Positions 36,923 to 47,048 of a stretch of 64,000 nt of DNA are shown in pieces. This DNA is from Winslowiella arboricola (GTDB lineage Bacteria > Pseudomonadota > Gammaproteobacteria > Enterobacterales > Enterobacteriaceae). Location: positions 558,001 through 622,000 of the forward strand of contig NZ_JAODIM010000042.1 in assembly GCF_025527015.1 (NCBI RefSeq), written 5' to 3'. The position numbers and the translations under genes were made by a program. The first letter of the stretch is position 1; each line of letters starts with the position of its first letter. Below the pieces are notes generated by a model. It was not told the origin of the DNA, did not search any database, and was given only the letters and a program-made list of their open reading frames with translations.

Positions 36923-37065
36923 TAAGATCCCCAATGTGACAATAATAACGTTGGCCTTTGGTGGCATGTTTTTTCATGCCACATTTCACTTAAGGATGAA
37001 AAAAACTGCGGTTCGCTAATGTATAGGAACAGAATAAAAGTGAGATTAGGGTCTAAATCAGCCTT

Positions 37066-37112
37066 AAAAGTGGCTTATTTAGGGCCATATTTAAAAAAAG
37101 CCACTTTTTTTC
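37066..37112 (+). terminator. Terminator-like hairpin in the otsA-flhD gap
   Basis: AAAAGTGGCTT (37066-37076) pairs with AAGCCACTTTT (37098-37108), and T continues to 37111. A transcript from upstream would end here. A separate hairpin, GTGGCATG/CATGCCAC with a T6 loop, lies at 36961-36982. Confidence 0.5.
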
Positions 37113-37139
37113 TAAAGAATAATGAGCTGCTGCCGATAG
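37113..37139 (+). promoter_or_regulatory. Sigma-28-type promoter inside the flhDC upstream region
   Basis: TAAAGAAT (37113-37120), exactly 11 bases, then GCCGATAG (37132-37139): 13 of 16 consensus positions, as good as the fliA promoter. It points towards flhDC, with expected start near 37146, about 760 bases before the flhD ATG. No open frame starts just behind it, so it may drive a small RNA or a FliA-dependent long flhDC leader. Confidence 0.6.
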
Positions 37140-37571
37140 TTAGCTTGTACCCCCTGCCTTAACCCCTAAACATTCATTCTGCTAATGTAATGGTCTGTTA
37201 CATGTTTTACCGACTCCTGAACACTCCCCTTAAAAAGTTAACAAATCATTGCGCTACGCTGCGTAAACTCTGCTGTTGATCGCAATTTAAATCTACTTTC
37301 CATTAAAACAGTTTCAGTAAGTAACTAATCGTTGCTGCGATAGTTGTTTTGATTAATTAGTACTTAATGCTGATATCAACACTTTTATTAGTATTAAATG
37401 TCTGCTTATAAGCAACTGGCCGCTGGTTTGTTTTGATTGGATCAAAAAGTAAGCATTTTTAGCGGCAAAAGATTCACCAGGGATGAAATTTAGCAAAAAA
37501 TGGGGTAATTGCTCACTTTTTAACCTATTCAAAAGCGGCACTGATGGGTCGGGTGAAAAGATTTGGCTTAA

Positions 37572-37593
37572 AAGTGTGATCTGGATCACACTT
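37572..37593 (+). promoter_or_regulatory. CRP site of the flhDC promoter
   Basis: TGTGA (37575-37579) and TCACA (37586-37590) are spaced by six bases within a near-perfect 22-base palindrome. In E. coli a CRP site centred about 71 bases before the flhDC start activates the operon, which would put transcription start near 37654 and leave a leader of about 250 bases. The whole 1.15-kb gap is AT-rich, as expected for an H-NS-bound control region; apart from the sites listed I see no gene in it. Confidence 0.85.
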
Positions 37594-37904
37594 TATCTAA
37601 AATTAGGTGGCTCGCTCGTTGTATGTAGAAATCAGAGCGGATAGAGTTGCGTTGCTTTCGGAATATTCTTAAAAACGATGTAAGCGGACGTCATGGAAGA
37701 TTGTTAAAGCTCAGGCCAGAGTGACGGCAAAATGGGTTAAAGACGACTTACTGAGGCAGTATGCGGCCAGAAACAAAAATGTTTCAGCGAACGTTCGGCT
37801 ACAGCCACATGTTTTTGCCATCTTAAGATTTACCAACCAGCAACCAAGGTAGCGGATTTATTCCGCACACGTTAAAAGTAGTGTTAGTCAGGATGGAAAA
37901 AATA

Positions 37905-38255
37905 ATGGGTACATCAGAATTACTCAAACATATCTACGACATCAATTTGTCATATTTATTGCTTGCACAACGTTTAATTAACCAGGAAAAAGCCTCTGCA
38001 ATGTTTCGTCTGGGTATTGACGAACCAATGGCAGATACATTGGCAAAATTAACATTACCTGAAATGGTTAAATTGGCTGAGACCAACCAGCTGGTTTGCC
38101 AGTTCCGTTTTAACGATCACCAGACTATTAATCGTCTGACAAAAGAATCACGTGTGGATGATTTACAGCAAATCCATACCGGTATTCTGTTATCCAGCCG
38201 TTTATTACGCGACGCTTCATCTACAGAAGAGTTGCCGAAGAAGAGGGCGGGATAA
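37905..38255 (+). CDS. flhD: Flagellar master regulator subunit FlhD
   Basis: With FlhC it forms the FlhD4C2 activator of class II flagellar promoters. ATG at 37905 ([20 protein letters not shown]) gives 116 residues, the E. coli length; AGGATGG lies eight bases before it. ATGs at 37881 and 37893 are in frame but add no homology. The product is nearly all helical. It overlaps flhC by one base (TAATG), so both subunits are made together. Confidence 0.96.
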   Translation: MGTSELLKHIYDINLSYLLLAQRLINQEKASAMFRLGIDEPMADTLAKLTLPEMVKLAETNQLVCQFRFNDHQTINRLTKESRVDDLQQIHTGILLSSRLLRDASSTEELPKKRAG

Positions 38256-38833
38256 TGACAGAGAAAAGTATTGTTCGCGAAGCTCGCGATATTCAGTTGG
38301 CGATGGAATTGATTACTCTGGGTGCGCGCTTACAAATGCTGGAGAGTGAAACTCAGCTAAGTCGCGGCCGTTTGATTAAATTATATAAAGAACTGCGCGG
38401 CAGCCCACCGCCGAAAGGCATGCTGCCCTTTTCGACCGACTGGTTTATGACCTGGGAGCAAAACATCCATGCAACGATGTTTTGCAATGCCTGGCAGTTT
38501 TTACTGAAAACCGGATTGTGTAGCGGCGTGGAGGCGGTGATCAAAGCTTACCGTCTCTATCTGGAGCAGTGCCCTCATGCAGATGAAGCCCCTCTGCTGG
38601 CGCTGACCCGTGCCTGGACACTGGTACGTTTTGTTGAAAGCAATATGCTGGAACTCTCCAGCTGCAAATGCTGCAACGGTAGTTTTATTACTCATGCTCA
38701 CCAGCCAGTTGGCAGCTTCGTCTGCAGCCTGTGCCAGCCGCCATCACGAGCGGTAAAAAGACGTAAACTTTCTGCGGAGTTTGCCGATAGTAATCCACAA
38801 CTGCTGGATGAACAGGTTAAACGCGCCGTTTAA
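38255..38833 (+). CDS. flhC: Flagellar master regulator subunit FlhC
   Basis: DNA-binding and zinc-containing subunit of FlhD4C2. The 192 residues equal E. coli FlhC. The zinc cluster CKCCNGSF-(about 15)-CSLC is present in the last third. The start overlaps the flhD stop. A strong terminator follows, separating it from motA. Confidence 0.97.
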   Translation: MTEKSIVREARDIQLAMELITLGARLQMLESETQLSRGRLIKLYKELRGSPPPKGMLPFSTDWFMTWEQNIHATMFCNAWQFLLKTGLCSGVEAVIKAYRLYLEQCPHADEAPLLALTRAWTLVRFVESNMLELSSCKCCNGSFITHAHQPVGSFVCSLCQPPSRAVKRRKLSAEFADSNPQLLDEQVKRAV

Positions 38834-38860
38834 GATTGTTCGAAACGTGGAATGACATCC

Positions 38861-38892
38861 AGCAGCGGTTTTTTAACCGCTGCTTTTTTTTT
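38861..38892 (+). terminator. Rho-independent terminator between flhDC and motA
   Basis: AGCAGCGGTT (38861-38870), TTTT loop, AACCGCTGCT (38875-38884), then eight T. It makes motA dependent on its own promoter; the 80-base gap before motA must hold this, but I could not find a convincing sigma-28 match there. Confidence 0.93.
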
Positions 38893-38972
38893 GCGTCACG
38901 TTTAACGAATAACGCCTTCGGCTCTCTGGCTTAACTTCCACCCACACGTTGTTTGAGACGTAAGGATTTATT

Positions 38973-39860
38973 GTGCTGGTTATATTGGGATATTTGCTGG
39001 TAACAGGCTCAGTGCTGGGGGGCTACATGATGGTCGGCGGCCATCTTGGCGCCCTCTATCAGCCTTCGGAATTGATCATTATCGGCGGTGCGGGCATTGG
39101 CGCCTTTATTGTCGGCAACAATGGCAAGGCAATTAAAGCCACGCTGAAAGCCTTACCCCTTTTAATGAGAGGGTCAAAATATAACAAAGCGATCTATATG
39201 GATCTGATGGCGTTGTTATATCGGCTGATGGCGAAATCGCGCCAGCAGGGCATGCTGTCGCTGGAAAGGGATATTGAAAGTCCGCGCGAAAGTGAAATCT
39301 TTGCTAATTACCCGCGAATTCTTGCCGATAACCGTTTGGTGGACTTTATCACTGACTATCTGCGGTTAATGGTGAGCGGGAATATGAACGCATTTGAAAT
39401 CGAAGCGCTGATGGATGAAGAGATTGAAACCTACGAACACGAATGTGAGGTTCCGGCTCAAAGCCTGTCTGCACTGGGCGATTCGTTACCGGCATTCGGT
39501 ATCGTCGCCGCGGTAATGGGCATTGTGCACACGCTGGCAGCGGCGGACCGTCCGGCAGCGGAACTGGGTGCGTTGATTGCCAATGCGATGGTCGGAACCT
39601 TTCTCGGCATTTTGCTGGCCTACGGTTTTATTTCGCCGTTAGCCCCGGTGTTACGGCAGAAGTGTGCGGAAACCACCAAGATGATGCAGTGTATTAAGGT
39701 GACTCTGCTTTCCAGCCTGAATGGTTACGCGCCGCAAATCGCCGTGGAATTTGGCCGTAAAACGCTGTACTCCACCGATCGACCGTCGTTTACCGAACTG
39801 GAAGAGCACGTGCGTAATGCCAAATCACCGGCACAACAGACTTCGGATCAAGATGCATGA
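38973..39860 (+). CDS. motA: Flagellar motor stator protein MotA
   Basis: Proton-conducting stator subunit in the inner membrane. It is 295 residues with GTG start, both as in E. coli. Four membrane helices are visible. Torque-generating residues Arg90 and Glu98 ([14 protein letters not shown]) and the channel prolines Pro173 and Pro222 are all present. The stop overlaps motB by four bases. It is first gene of motAB-cheAW. Confidence 0.97.
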   Translation: MLVILGYLLVTGSVLGGYMMVGGHLGALYQPSELIIIGGAGIGAFIVGNNGKAIKATLKALPLLMRGSKYNKAIYMDLMALLYRLMAKSRQQGMLSLERDIESPRESEIFANYPRILADNRLVDFITDYLRLMVSGNMNAFEIEALMDEEIETYEHECEVPAQSLSALGDSLPAFGIVAAVMGIVHTLAAADRPAAELGALIANAMVGTFLGILLAYGFISPLAPVLRQKCAETTKMMQCIKVTLLSSLNGYAPQIAVEFGRKTLYSTDRPSFTELEEHVRNAKSPAQQTSDQDA

Positions 39861-40888
39861 AGAATAGCAATCACCCCATCGTGCTGGTTAAGCGGCGCAA
39901 AGCGAAACATCATGGGGGCGCGCATGGCTCATGGAAAATCGCTTATGCCGATTTTATGACTGCCATGATGGCCTTCTTCCTGGTGATGTGGCTGATTTCG
40001 ATCTCCAGCCCTAAGGAGCGGGTACAGATTGCTGAGTATTTTCGGACGCCGTTAAAAGTAGCGCTGACCGGCGGACAACGCAGCAGCGACAGCGAAAGTC
40101 CGATTCCGGGTGGCGGCGATGACCCGACGCAGCAGGAAGGTGAAGTCAAAAAAGTGGTCGATATGGACGCGCAGAAACGCAAGCTGGATGAAATCCGCCT
40201 GAATCGTCTGCGTGAAAAGCTCGACCAGTTGATTGAAGCTGACCCGCGTCTGCGGGCGTTACGTCCGCATCTGATCATAAACATGGTGGAGGAAGGGCTG
40301 CGTATTCAGATTATCGACAGTCAGAACCGCCCGATGTTTAAGACCGGTAGTGCGGAAGTGGAGTCCTATATGCGCGATATCCTGCGGGCGATTGCGCCGA
40401 TCCTTAACGATATTCCAAACCGCATCAGTCTGGCGGGACATACCGATGATTTCCAGTATGCCAGTGGCGATCGTGGTTACAGCAACTGGGAACTGTCGGC
40501 AGACCGTGCCAACGCCTCTCGTCGCGAGCTGGTGATTGGCGGCCTGGATAGCAGCAAGATGCTGCGCGTGGTGGGCATGTCCGACACCATGAAATTGAAA
40601 AACCGCGTGGGCACTGATGCGGTGAACCGTCGTATCAGTCTGCTGGTATTGAACCATGATACCGAGGCGCAGATTGAAAAAGAGAACGCTGAGAGTGATG
40701 CAGTACAAATCAACGATGCAATGAGTATTAAACAAGTTACCGCACCGGCTGAACCTTCAGCCGCGGCATTAACACCAGACCCTAAACCTTCACAGGCCGC
40801 ACCGAACGCGCAGCCGCAACCGGTAACCACGTTACCGGCCGCGCCTGTCAGTCCGTCGCAGCCTAATCGCGACTCACAGCCGAGGTGA
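39857..40888 (+). CDS. motB: Flagellar motor stator protein MotB
   Basis: Stator partner of MotA that anchors the complex to peptidoglycan. Asp32, the proton-carrying residue, sits in [12 protein letters not shown]. An OmpA-like peptidoglycan-binding domain spans about residues 150-270 ([29 protein letters not shown]). At 343 residues it is 35 longer than E. coli MotB, owing to a Pro/Ala/Gln-rich C-terminal tail from about residue 290, probably flexible periplasmic sequence. Confidence 0.96.
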   Translation: MKNSNHPIVLVKRRKAKHHGGAHGSWKIAYADFMTAMMAFFLVMWLISISSPKERVQIAEYFRTPLKVALTGGQRSSDSESPIPGGGDDPTQQEGEVKKVVDMDAQKRKLDEIRLNRLREKLDQLIEADPRLRALRPHLIINMVEEGLRIQIIDSQNRPMFKTGSAEVESYMRDILRAIAPILNDIPNRISLAGHTDDFQYASGDRGYSNWELSADRANASRRELVIGGLDSSKMLRVVGMSDTMKLKNRVGTDAVNRRISLLVLNHDTEAQIEKENAESDAVQINDAMSIKQVTAPAEPSAAALTPDPKPSQAAPNAQPQPVTTLPAAPVSPSQPNRDSQPR

Positions 40889-40892
40889 TACC

Positions 40893-42881
40893 GTGAGCAT
40901 GGATATCAGCGATTTTTACCAAACGTTTTTCGATGAAGCCGATGAGTTACTGGCTGACATGGAACAACACCTGTTGGGATTAGACCCACAGGAACCCGAT
41001 TCGGAACAGCTAAACGCCATCTTCCGTGCGGCCCATTCGATTAAAGGCGGAGCGGGTACTTTTGGTTTTACTGTATTACAGGAAACCACGCATATTCTGG
41101 AGAATATTCTGGACGGGGCACGCCGCGGTGAAATGCAGCTCAGCACCGATATCATCAACCTGTTTTTGGAAACCAAAGATATTATGCAGGAACAGTTGGA
41201 TGCCTATAAAACCGCGACCGAGCCAAACGCCGAGACCTTTCAGTATATCTGTCAGGCGTTGCGTCAGCTGGCGCTGGAAGCAAAAGGCGACGTTATCGAG
41301 CCAGCGAAAACCCTGGCCAGCGTTGAGGCAGTGCAGCCTGTGGTTGCCGCCGGTCTTCGTCTGGCGCTGATCGATCTGAAGCCGACAGAAGTGGATCTGA
41401 TGCTGGAAGAGCTGGGTAACCTCGGCACCGTCAGCGACATTACCAAAGGCCAGACTTCAGTTGAAGTGACGCTCGATTCATCGGTAGATAAAGATGATAT
41501 CGTCGCGGTGCTCTGTTTTGTCATTGATGAAGCGCAGATCAAATTTATCGATCAGCCTGCTGCCGAGCCGGTAGTTGAAGCGGTGGCCGAAGTGGCGGCC
41601 GTGGCGATCGATACACCAGCGCTGGCGACCGTCAGTGATATCACCCCGGTGGCGAAACGCGAAACTAAAAAAGCCGCGCCCGCGCGTGGCAGCGAATCGA
41701 CCAGTATTCGTGTGGCGGTTGAGAAGGTCGATCAGCTGATTAACCTGGTTGGCGAGCTGGTGATTACCCAGTCGATGCTGGCGCAGCGCTCCAGCGAGCT
41801 TGACCCGGTGAATCATGGCGAACTGCTGAACAGTATGGGCCAGCTGGAACGCAATGCGCGTGACCTGCAGGAATCGGTTATGTCGATTCGTATGATGCCA
41901 ATGGAGTATGTGTTTAGCCGCTTCCCGCGTCTGGTGCGTGATCTGGCCAGCAAGCTGGGCAAAGAGGTGGAACTGACGCTGTTGGGCAGCTCGACCGAAC
42001 TGGATAAGAGCCTGATCGAACGTATTATTGACCCGTTAACGCACCTGGTGCGTAACAGTCTCGATCATGGCATTGAATCACCGGATAAACGTATTGCCAG
42101 CGGCAAATCCGCCACCGGCAATCTGACGCTGTCTGCGGAACATCAGGGCGGGAATATCTGCATTGAAGTGACCGATGACGGCGCGGGCCTGAACCGTGAA
42201 CGTATTCTGGCGAAAGCACTCTCTTCGGGGATGCAGGTCAGTGAAGCGATGAGCGATGAAGAAGTGGGCATGCTGATCTTCGCCCCGGGTTTCTCCACTG
42301 CTGAGCAGGTTACCGATGTTTCCGGTCGCGGCGTGGGCATGGACGTGGTGAAAAGAAACATCCAGGAGATGGGTGGCCATGTTGAAATCAGTTCTAAGCA
42401 GGGCAAAGGCACCACCATCCGTATTCTGCTGCCACTGACGCTGGCGATTCTCGATGGCATGTCCGTTCGGGTCGCGGAAGAGGTGTTTATTCTGCCGCTG
42501 AATGCGGTGATGGAATCGCTGCAACCACTGGCCGAAGATCTGCACCCACTGGCGGGCGGTGAGCGCGTGCTGGAAGTGCGTGGTGAATATCTGCCGCTGG
42601 TAGAGCTGTGGAATGTATTTGAAGTGCAGGGCGCCAAAACGGAAGCAACGCAGGGCATCGTAGTGATCCTGCAGAGTGCCGGTAAACGCTATGCGCTGTT
42701 AGTTGATCAGCTGATTGGTCAGCATCAGGTGGTGGTTAAAAACCTGGAAAGCAACTATCGCAAAGTGCCGGGTATCTCAGCCGCCACCATCCTCGGCGAT
42801 GGCAGTGTGGCGCTGATTGTTGACGTCTCTGCACTGCAATCTTTAAACCGAGAAAAGCGTGTGGCCGGCGCCGCAGCTTAA
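40893..42881 (+). CDS. cheA: Chemotaxis histidine kinase CheA
   Basis: Central kinase that phosphorylates CheY and CheB when chemoreceptors signal. It is 662 residues from GTG 40893 (E. coli 654). Domains: HPt with phospho-His48 (RAAHSIKGGAG), CheY/CheB-binding P2 about 160-235, a Pro/Ala linker, dimerisation about 265-335 (VDQLINLVGELVITQS), ATPase about 335-515 with N-box LVRNSLDHGIE and G-boxes, and the CheW-like domain to the end. Met98, used as the CheA-short start in E. coli, is conserved (ATG 41184). Confidence 0.97.
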   Translation: MSMDISDFYQTFFDEADELLADMEQHLLGLDPQEPDSEQLNAIFRAAHSIKGGAGTFGFTVLQETTHILENILDGARRGEMQLSTDIINLFLETKDIMQEQLDAYKTATEPNAETFQYICQALRQLALEAKGDVIEPAKTLASVEAVQPVVAAGLRLALIDLKPTEVDLMLEELGNLGTVSDITKGQTSVEVTLDSSVDKDDIVAVLCFVIDEAQIKFIDQPAAEPVVEAVAEVAAVAIDTPALATVSDITPVAKRETKKAAPARGSESTSIRVAVEKVDQLINLVGELVITQSMLAQRSSELDPVNHGELLNSMGQLERNARDLQESVMSIRMMPMEYVFSRFPRLVRDLASKLGKEVELTLLGSSTELDKSLIERIIDPLTHLVRNSLDHGIESPDKRIASGKSATGNLTLSAEHQGGNICIEVTDDGAGLNRERILAKALSSGMQVSEAMSDEEVGMLIFAPGFSTAEQVTDVSGRGVGMDVVKRNIQEMGGHVEISSKQGKGTTIRILLPLTLAILDGMSVRVAEEVFILPLNAVMESLQPLAEDLHPLAGGERVLEVRGEYLPLVELWNVFEVQGAKTEATQGIVVILQSAGKRYALLVDQLIGQHQVVVKNLESNYRKVPGISAATILGDGSVALIVDVSALQSLNREKRVAGAAA

Positions 42882-42905
42882 TTGTAACCGATTAAGGGTA
42901 GACCT

Positions 42906-43403
42906 ATGACTGGATTGGCAAATGTCACTAAAATTACTGGCGAAAGCGTAGGACAGGAGTTCCTGGTATTTACGCTCGGTGATGAAGAGTATGGTATCGA
43001 TATTCTGAAGGTGCAGGAGATCCGCGGTTACGATCAGGTAACGCGTATCGCCAACACCCCACAGTTTATTAAAGGTGTGACGAATCTGCGCGGCGTGATC
43101 GTGCCGATTATCGATCTGCGGATTAAATTCGCGCAGCCTGGTGTGGAATATAACGACAATACCGTGGTGATCGTTCTGAATCTGGAACATCGCGTAGTCG
43201 GGATTGTGGTGGATGGCGTCTCTGACGTGCTGTCTCTGACGCAGGAGCAGATCCGCCCTTCACCCGAGTTCGCCGTCACTATGTCCACCGAGTACCTTAC
43301 CGGACTCGGCGCACTGGGCGAGCGCATGCTGATCCTGGTTGACATCGAAAAACTGCTGAGCAGTGAAGAGATGGAACTGATGGACACGCTGCGTAGCGCG
43401 TAA
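42906..43403 (+). CDS. cheW: Chemotaxis coupling protein CheW
   Basis: SH3-like scaffold that links chemoreceptors to CheA. It is 165 residues (E. coli 167). [20 protein letters not shown] and [15 protein letters not shown] are the family's hallmark segments. It lies 24 bases after cheA and is followed by a hairpin before the receptor genes. Confidence 0.97.
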   Translation: MTGLANVTKITGESVGQEFLVFTLGDEEYGIDILKVQEIRGYDQVTRIANTPQFIKGVTNLRGVIVPIIDLRIKFAQPGVEYNDNTVVIVLNLEHRVVGIVVDGVSDVLSLTQEQIRPSPEFAVTMSTEYLTGLGALGERMLILVDIEKLLSSEEMELMDTLRSA

Positions 43404-43412
43404 GCGATTTAT

Positions 43413-43437
43413 TCGGGGCAGCGCAAAACTGCCCCGA
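43413..43437 (+). terminator. Hairpin after cheW
   Basis: TCGGGGCAG (43413-43421) and CTGCCCCGA (43429-43437), loop of seven; no good T-run follows. It may separate motAB-cheAW messages from the receptor operon or stabilise the 3' end. Confidence 0.5.
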
Positions 43438-43493
43438 CTATTATTAATAGCCGATAACAATAATTACTTAAGCAGAAAAACGTCGAGCGCAAA

Positions 43494-43521
43494 TAAACTC
43501 CCCCCATCGTAATGCCGATAA
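43494..43521 (+). promoter_or_regulatory. Sigma-28 promoter of chemoreceptor 1
   Basis: TAAACTCC (43494-43501) and a perfect GCCGATAA (43514-43521) with a 12-base spacer, one longer than the ideal. It lies 39 bases before the receptor ATG, giving the receptor-cheRBYZ cluster a FliA-dependent start. Confidence 0.65.
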
Positions 43522-43560
43522 CAGAGTTGTAATTTCACTTAGCACACATCAAGGGTAAAC

Positions 43561-45213
43561 ATGTTTAAAAGTATCAAAGTGGTCACCAGTTTAATTCTGG
43601 TGCTGATGATTTTTGGTGCCTTGCAGTTAGTGTCCGGCGGACTGTTTTTTAACGCACTAAAAACCGACAAAGAAAACTTCGCCGTTGCGCAAAATTCAAG
43701 TATGAATGTCGCAACCTTTACTGATGCATGGATTGCCCTTAACCAGACGCGCATTATTCTTAACCGCGGCATGCTGCGGATGCAAACTAATGATATGTCA
43801 TCACTGGCGGCATTAGCAGAGCAAGGCAATAAACAGCTGGAACAAGGTAAACAATATTTCGCTGCCTATAAAGCGACGCCAGATACCCCGGGACTCGATA
43901 AACATCTGACCGAAGAGCTGGAAAAGAACTATGCCACTTACAGCAATACGCTGGAGCAGATGCTGGCGATGATGACCAATAATCAGCTGAAAGAGATGTT
44001 TGGGCTGAATGTTGAACAGAAACAGAATGATATGACCGCGATTTATGCCAAATGGCGTGAAGCGCAGGCGCTGCTGACCGCAGCCGGTGTTGAGCAGAAC
44101 CAGTCAGCCTATTCGCAGATGATGTGGATCCTTGCCAGCATTATGCTGCTGGTGGTGGCGGTTATCGCAGTGTGCTGGTTCGGTTTACAACGCATCCTGC
44201 TGCAACCGTTGCAACAGACCATCAGCCATATCAAATATATTGCTGCCGGTGATTTGACCCAGCGTATCGAAGTGGAAGGCCGCAGCGAAATGACGCAGCT
44301 GGCTGCCAGCCTGCAGAATATGCAGCAGGAACTGATGCGTACCGTTAGCGATGTGCGTGATGGTTCTGACGCGATCTTTACCGGCGCCAGCGAAATTTCT
44401 GCCGGTAACAACGATCTTTCGGCGCGTACCGAAGAGCAGGCGGCATCACTGGAAGAAACCGCGGCCAGTATGGAACAGCTGACGGCAACAGTGAAACAGA
44501 ACGCTGAAAACGCCCGTCAGGCGTCGCAGCTGGCGCTTAGCGCCTCAGAAACCGCGCAGAAAGGTGGCCAGGTTGTCGATGGCGTGGTGAAAACCATGAG
44601 TGAAATCGCCACCAGTTCGAAGAAAATTGCCGACATTATCAGCGTTATCGATGGCATTGCCTTCCAGACCAATATTCTGGCGCTGAACGCGGCGGTAGAA
44701 GCGGCGCGTGCCGGGGAACAGGGTCGTGGTTTTGCGGTGGTAGCCGGTGAAGTGCGTAACCTGGCGCAACGTAGTGCGCAGGCAGCGAAAGAGATCAAAA
44801 CACTGATCGAAGACTCTGTCAGCCGCGTTAATGCCGGTTCTTCACTGGTGGAAACCGCCGGTTCTACCATGACTGATATCGTCGGTGCGGTCACCCGCGT
44901 CACCGATATTATGGGTGAAATTGCCTCGGCTTCCGATGAGCAGAGCCGTGGTATTGACCAGGTGGGCCAGGCGGTAACCGAAATGGACCGTGTGACCCAG
45001 CAGAACGCCTCACTGGTAGAAGAGTCCGCTGCTGCTGCTGCTGCACTGGAACAGCAGGCCAGTCGTCTGAGCCAGGCGGTGGCGGTATTTAAAGTACGTG
45101 CAGATAAAGTGATGGCGGCTGCCAGCCAGCCTGCGTCACGCGCGCCAGCCGCGCCAGCACAGCGTAAAGCAACGGCGTCCGCCAGCGCAGACAATAACTG
45201 GGAAACCTTTTAA
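43561..45213 (+). CDS. Methyl-accepting chemotaxis protein 1 (Tar/Tsr class)
   Basis: Inner-membrane chemoreceptor of 550 residues. It has TM1 (about 7-30), a periplasmic four-helix domain, TM2 (about 188-210), HAMP (about 212-264) and the cytoplasmic signalling hairpin with the conserved tip around [20 protein letters not shown]. The amino-acid-binding arginines align at Arg64, Arg69 and Arg73 with Asn68, but the QPTQ segment that supplies the second half of the Tsr/Tar site is absent, so the ligand may differ. It ends in NWETF, the CheR/CheB docking pentapeptide. Confidence 0.93.
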   Translation: MFKSIKVVTSLILVLMIFGALQLVSGGLFFNALKTDKENFAVAQNSSMNVATFTDAWIALNQTRIILNRGMLRMQTNDMSSLAALAEQGNKQLEQGKQYFAAYKATPDTPGLDKHLTEELEKNYATYSNTLEQMLAMMTNNQLKEMFGLNVEQKQNDMTAIYAKWREAQALLTAAGVEQNQSAYSQMMWILASIMLLVVAVIAVCWFGLQRILLQPLQQTISHIKYIAAGDLTQRIEVEGRSEMTQLAASLQNMQQELMRTVSDVRDGSDAIFTGASEISAGNNDLSARTEEQAASLEETAASMEQLTATVKQNAENARQASQLALSASETAQKGGQVVDGVVKTMSEIATSSKKIADIISVIDGIAFQTNILALNAAVEAARAGEQGRGFAVVAGEVRNLAQRSAQAAKEIKTLIEDSVSRVNAGSSLVETAGSTMTDIVGAVTRVTDIMGEIASASDEQSRGIDQVGQAVTEMDRVTQQNASLVEESAAAAAALEQQASRLSQAVAVFKVRADKVMAAASQPASRAPAAPAQRKATASASADNNWETF

Positions 45214-45219
45214 TCATTT

Positions 45220-45240
45220 GGGGGCGGCTCTGTCGCCCCC
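45220..45240 (+). terminator. Hairpin after chemoreceptor 1
   Basis: GGGGGCG (45220-45226) and CGCCCCC (45234-45240) with a seven-base loop and no T-run; five bases later the next sigma-28 promoter begins. Confidence 0.5.
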
Positions 45241-45244
45241 ATCA

Positions 45245-45271
45245 TAAAGGTTCACCGGTCGCTGCCGATAA
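45245..45271 (+). promoter_or_regulatory. Sigma-28 promoter of chemoreceptor 2
   Basis: TAAAGGTT (45245-45252), 11 bases, GCCGATAA (45264-45271): 15 of 16 consensus positions, the best match in the window. It lies 52 bases before the receptor ATG. Confidence 0.85.
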
Positions 45272-45323
45272 TCCCCAGCAGAGAGCAATCCAGTTCTGCA
45301 ATGGCAATGTCATAAGGGATCGT

Positions 45324-47003
45324 ATGTTTAAGCGTATGAAAGTGGTTACCAGCCTGATTTTAGTGCTGGTAGTTTTTGGCGCACTGCAATTAATGTCCGG
45401 CGGTCTTTTCTTCCAGGCATTAAAAAGTGATAAAGCGAATTTTACCCTCACAGAGCAACTCCGTCGCGAGCAGACTAATCTGACTGCCTCGTGGATAGCC
45501 CTGATCCAGACCCGTAATACCCTTAATCGCGCAGGTATGCGCTTTATGCTCGATAGCAATCAGATCGGCACCGGGGCAGGGATGAAGGAATTATTAGATC
45601 TGGCCAAAACCCAGCTGGTAACCGCAGAGCAGCAATATGCGCTGTATAACGCCGAGCTTCCTGATGATGTGAAAGCACTCAGCCATGTGAAAGCGGTGGC
45701 CGATAATTACGTCATTCTGCACGACGCGCTGACCGAACTGATTCAGATGCTGAGTACCGGCAATATTAAAGGTTTCGTCGATCAACCGACGCAGGGATAT
45801 CAGAATGGTTTTGAAGCCGCTTACAGCAGCTGGCTGAACAATACCGCCGATCTGTTTGCCCAGGGTTCGACACAGAATGAAAGCGCTTATCAACAGGCGA
45901 TGTGGGTAATCGGTGCTGTGGTAGTGATACTGCTGGCGATTATGGTGCTGGTATGGCGCGGTATGCACCTCATCCTGTTAGGTCCGCTCAACAGCACTAT
46001 CGATCATATCCGTCAGATCGCCAGTGGCGACCTGACGCAGCCGATCATCGTGGAAGGGCGTAGCGAAATGACGCTGCTGGCTTCCAGCCTGCAACATATG
46101 CAGCAGGAGCTGGTGAACACGGTCGGCGATGTACGTGATGGCTCCGATGCTATTTACACCGGCGCCAGCGAAATTTCCGCGGGTAATAACGATCTTTCGG
46201 CGCGTACCGAAGAACAGGCAGCCTCACTGGAAGAGACTGCGGCCAGTATGGAGCAGCTGACGGCAACGGTGAAACAGAACGCCGAAAACGCGCGGCAGGC
46301 TTCGCAGCTGGCGCTCAGCGCCTCCGAAACCGCACAGAAGGGCGGCAAAGTGGTGGATGGCGTGGTGCGTACCATGAGCGATATTGCCACCAGTTCGAAG
46401 AAAATTGCCGACATTATCAGCGTTATCGACGGCATTGCCTTCCAGACCAATATTCTGGCGCTGAACGCGGCGGTAGAAGCGGCGCGTGCCGGTGAACAGG
46501 GTCGTGGTTTTGCGGTAGTCGCTGGCGAAGTGCGTAGTCTGGCCCAGCGCAGTGCGCAGGCAGCAAAAGAAATTAAGACATTAATTGAAGAATCGGTTAA
46601 CCGGGTCGATACCGGATCGGTACTGGTGGAAAGCGCCGGCGAAACCATGGGCGATATCGTTAATGCGGTAACCCGCGTTACCGACATTATGGGCGAGATC
46701 GCCTCCGCTTCTGACGAGCAGAGCCGTGGCATCGACCAGATTGGCCTGGCGGTGACCGAGATGGACCGGGTGACCCAGCAGAATGCTTCACTGGTGGAAC
46801 AGTCTGCAGCTGCCGCCGCGGCGCTGGAAGAGCAGGCCAGCCGACTGTCGCAAGCGGTAGCGGTATTCAGAATTCGTAAAGAAATTCCGCAGCGCGCCGT
46901 TAACACTATTACAGCAACAAAAACCGCTCTGATCGCAGGCTCCGGCGCAGCGTCGCAAAAAGCGGGTAATAACGTTTCCGACAGTAACTGGGAAACATTC
47001 TGA
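45324..47003 (+). CDS. Methyl-accepting chemotaxis protein 2 (Tsr-like, probably serine)
   Basis: Chemoreceptor of 559 residues with the same layout as receptor 1. The periplasmic site is strikingly Tsr-like: [15 protein letters not shown] places Arg64, Asn68, Arg69 and Arg73 at the exact Tsr numbers, and the [10 protein letters not shown] segment that holds the second ligand-binding half in Tsr is present. Serine sensing is therefore a reasonable inference. The C-terminus carries NWETF. A 131-base stretch of its signalling domain is almost identical at DNA level to receptor 1. Confidence 0.93.
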   Translation: MFKRMKVVTSLILVLVVFGALQLMSGGLFFQALKSDKANFTLTEQLRREQTNLTASWIALIQTRNTLNRAGMRFMLDSNQIGTGAGMKELLDLAKTQLVTAEQQYALYNAELPDDVKALSHVKAVADNYVILHDALTELIQMLSTGNIKGFVDQPTQGYQNGFEAAYSSWLNNTADLFAQGSTQNESAYQQAMWVIGAVVVILLAIMVLVWRGMHLILLGPLNSTIDHIRQIASGDLTQPIIVEGRSEMTLLASSLQHMQQELVNTVGDVRDGSDAIYTGASEISAGNNDLSARTEEQAASLEETAASMEQLTATVKQNAENARQASQLALSASETAQKGGKVVDGVVRTMSDIATSSKKIADIISVIDGIAFQTNILALNAAVEAARAGEQGRGFAVVAGEVRSLAQRSAQAAKEIKTLIEESVNRVDTGSVLVESAGETMGDIVNAVTRVTDIMGEIASASDEQSRGIDQIGLAVTEMDRVTQQNASLVEQSAAAAAALEEQASRLSQAVAVFRIRKEIPQRAVNTITATKTALIAGSGAASQKAGNNVSDSNWETF

Positions 47004-47016
47004 TTAGACCTTATTC

Positions 47017-47035
47017 GCCGCCCGCATTGGGCGGC
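47017..47035 (+). terminator. Hairpin after chemoreceptor 2
   Basis: GCCGCCC (47017-47023) and GGGCGGC (47029-47035) with a five-base loop, no T-run, 14 bases before the next receptor ATG. Likely an intercistronic stabiliser. Confidence 0.45.
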
Positions 47036-47048
47036 CTGGCCGGAGGAA

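Noticed and set aside
37353-37589. 78-codon minus-strand frame before flhD
   Set aside because: Lies in the AT-rich control region across the CRP site, with no ribosome site or homology.
43450-43457. A second GCCGATAA after cheW (and another at 5001-5008)
   Set aside because: Neither has a TAAA-like -35 element 11 bases upstream; the one at 5001 is part of a hairpin arm.
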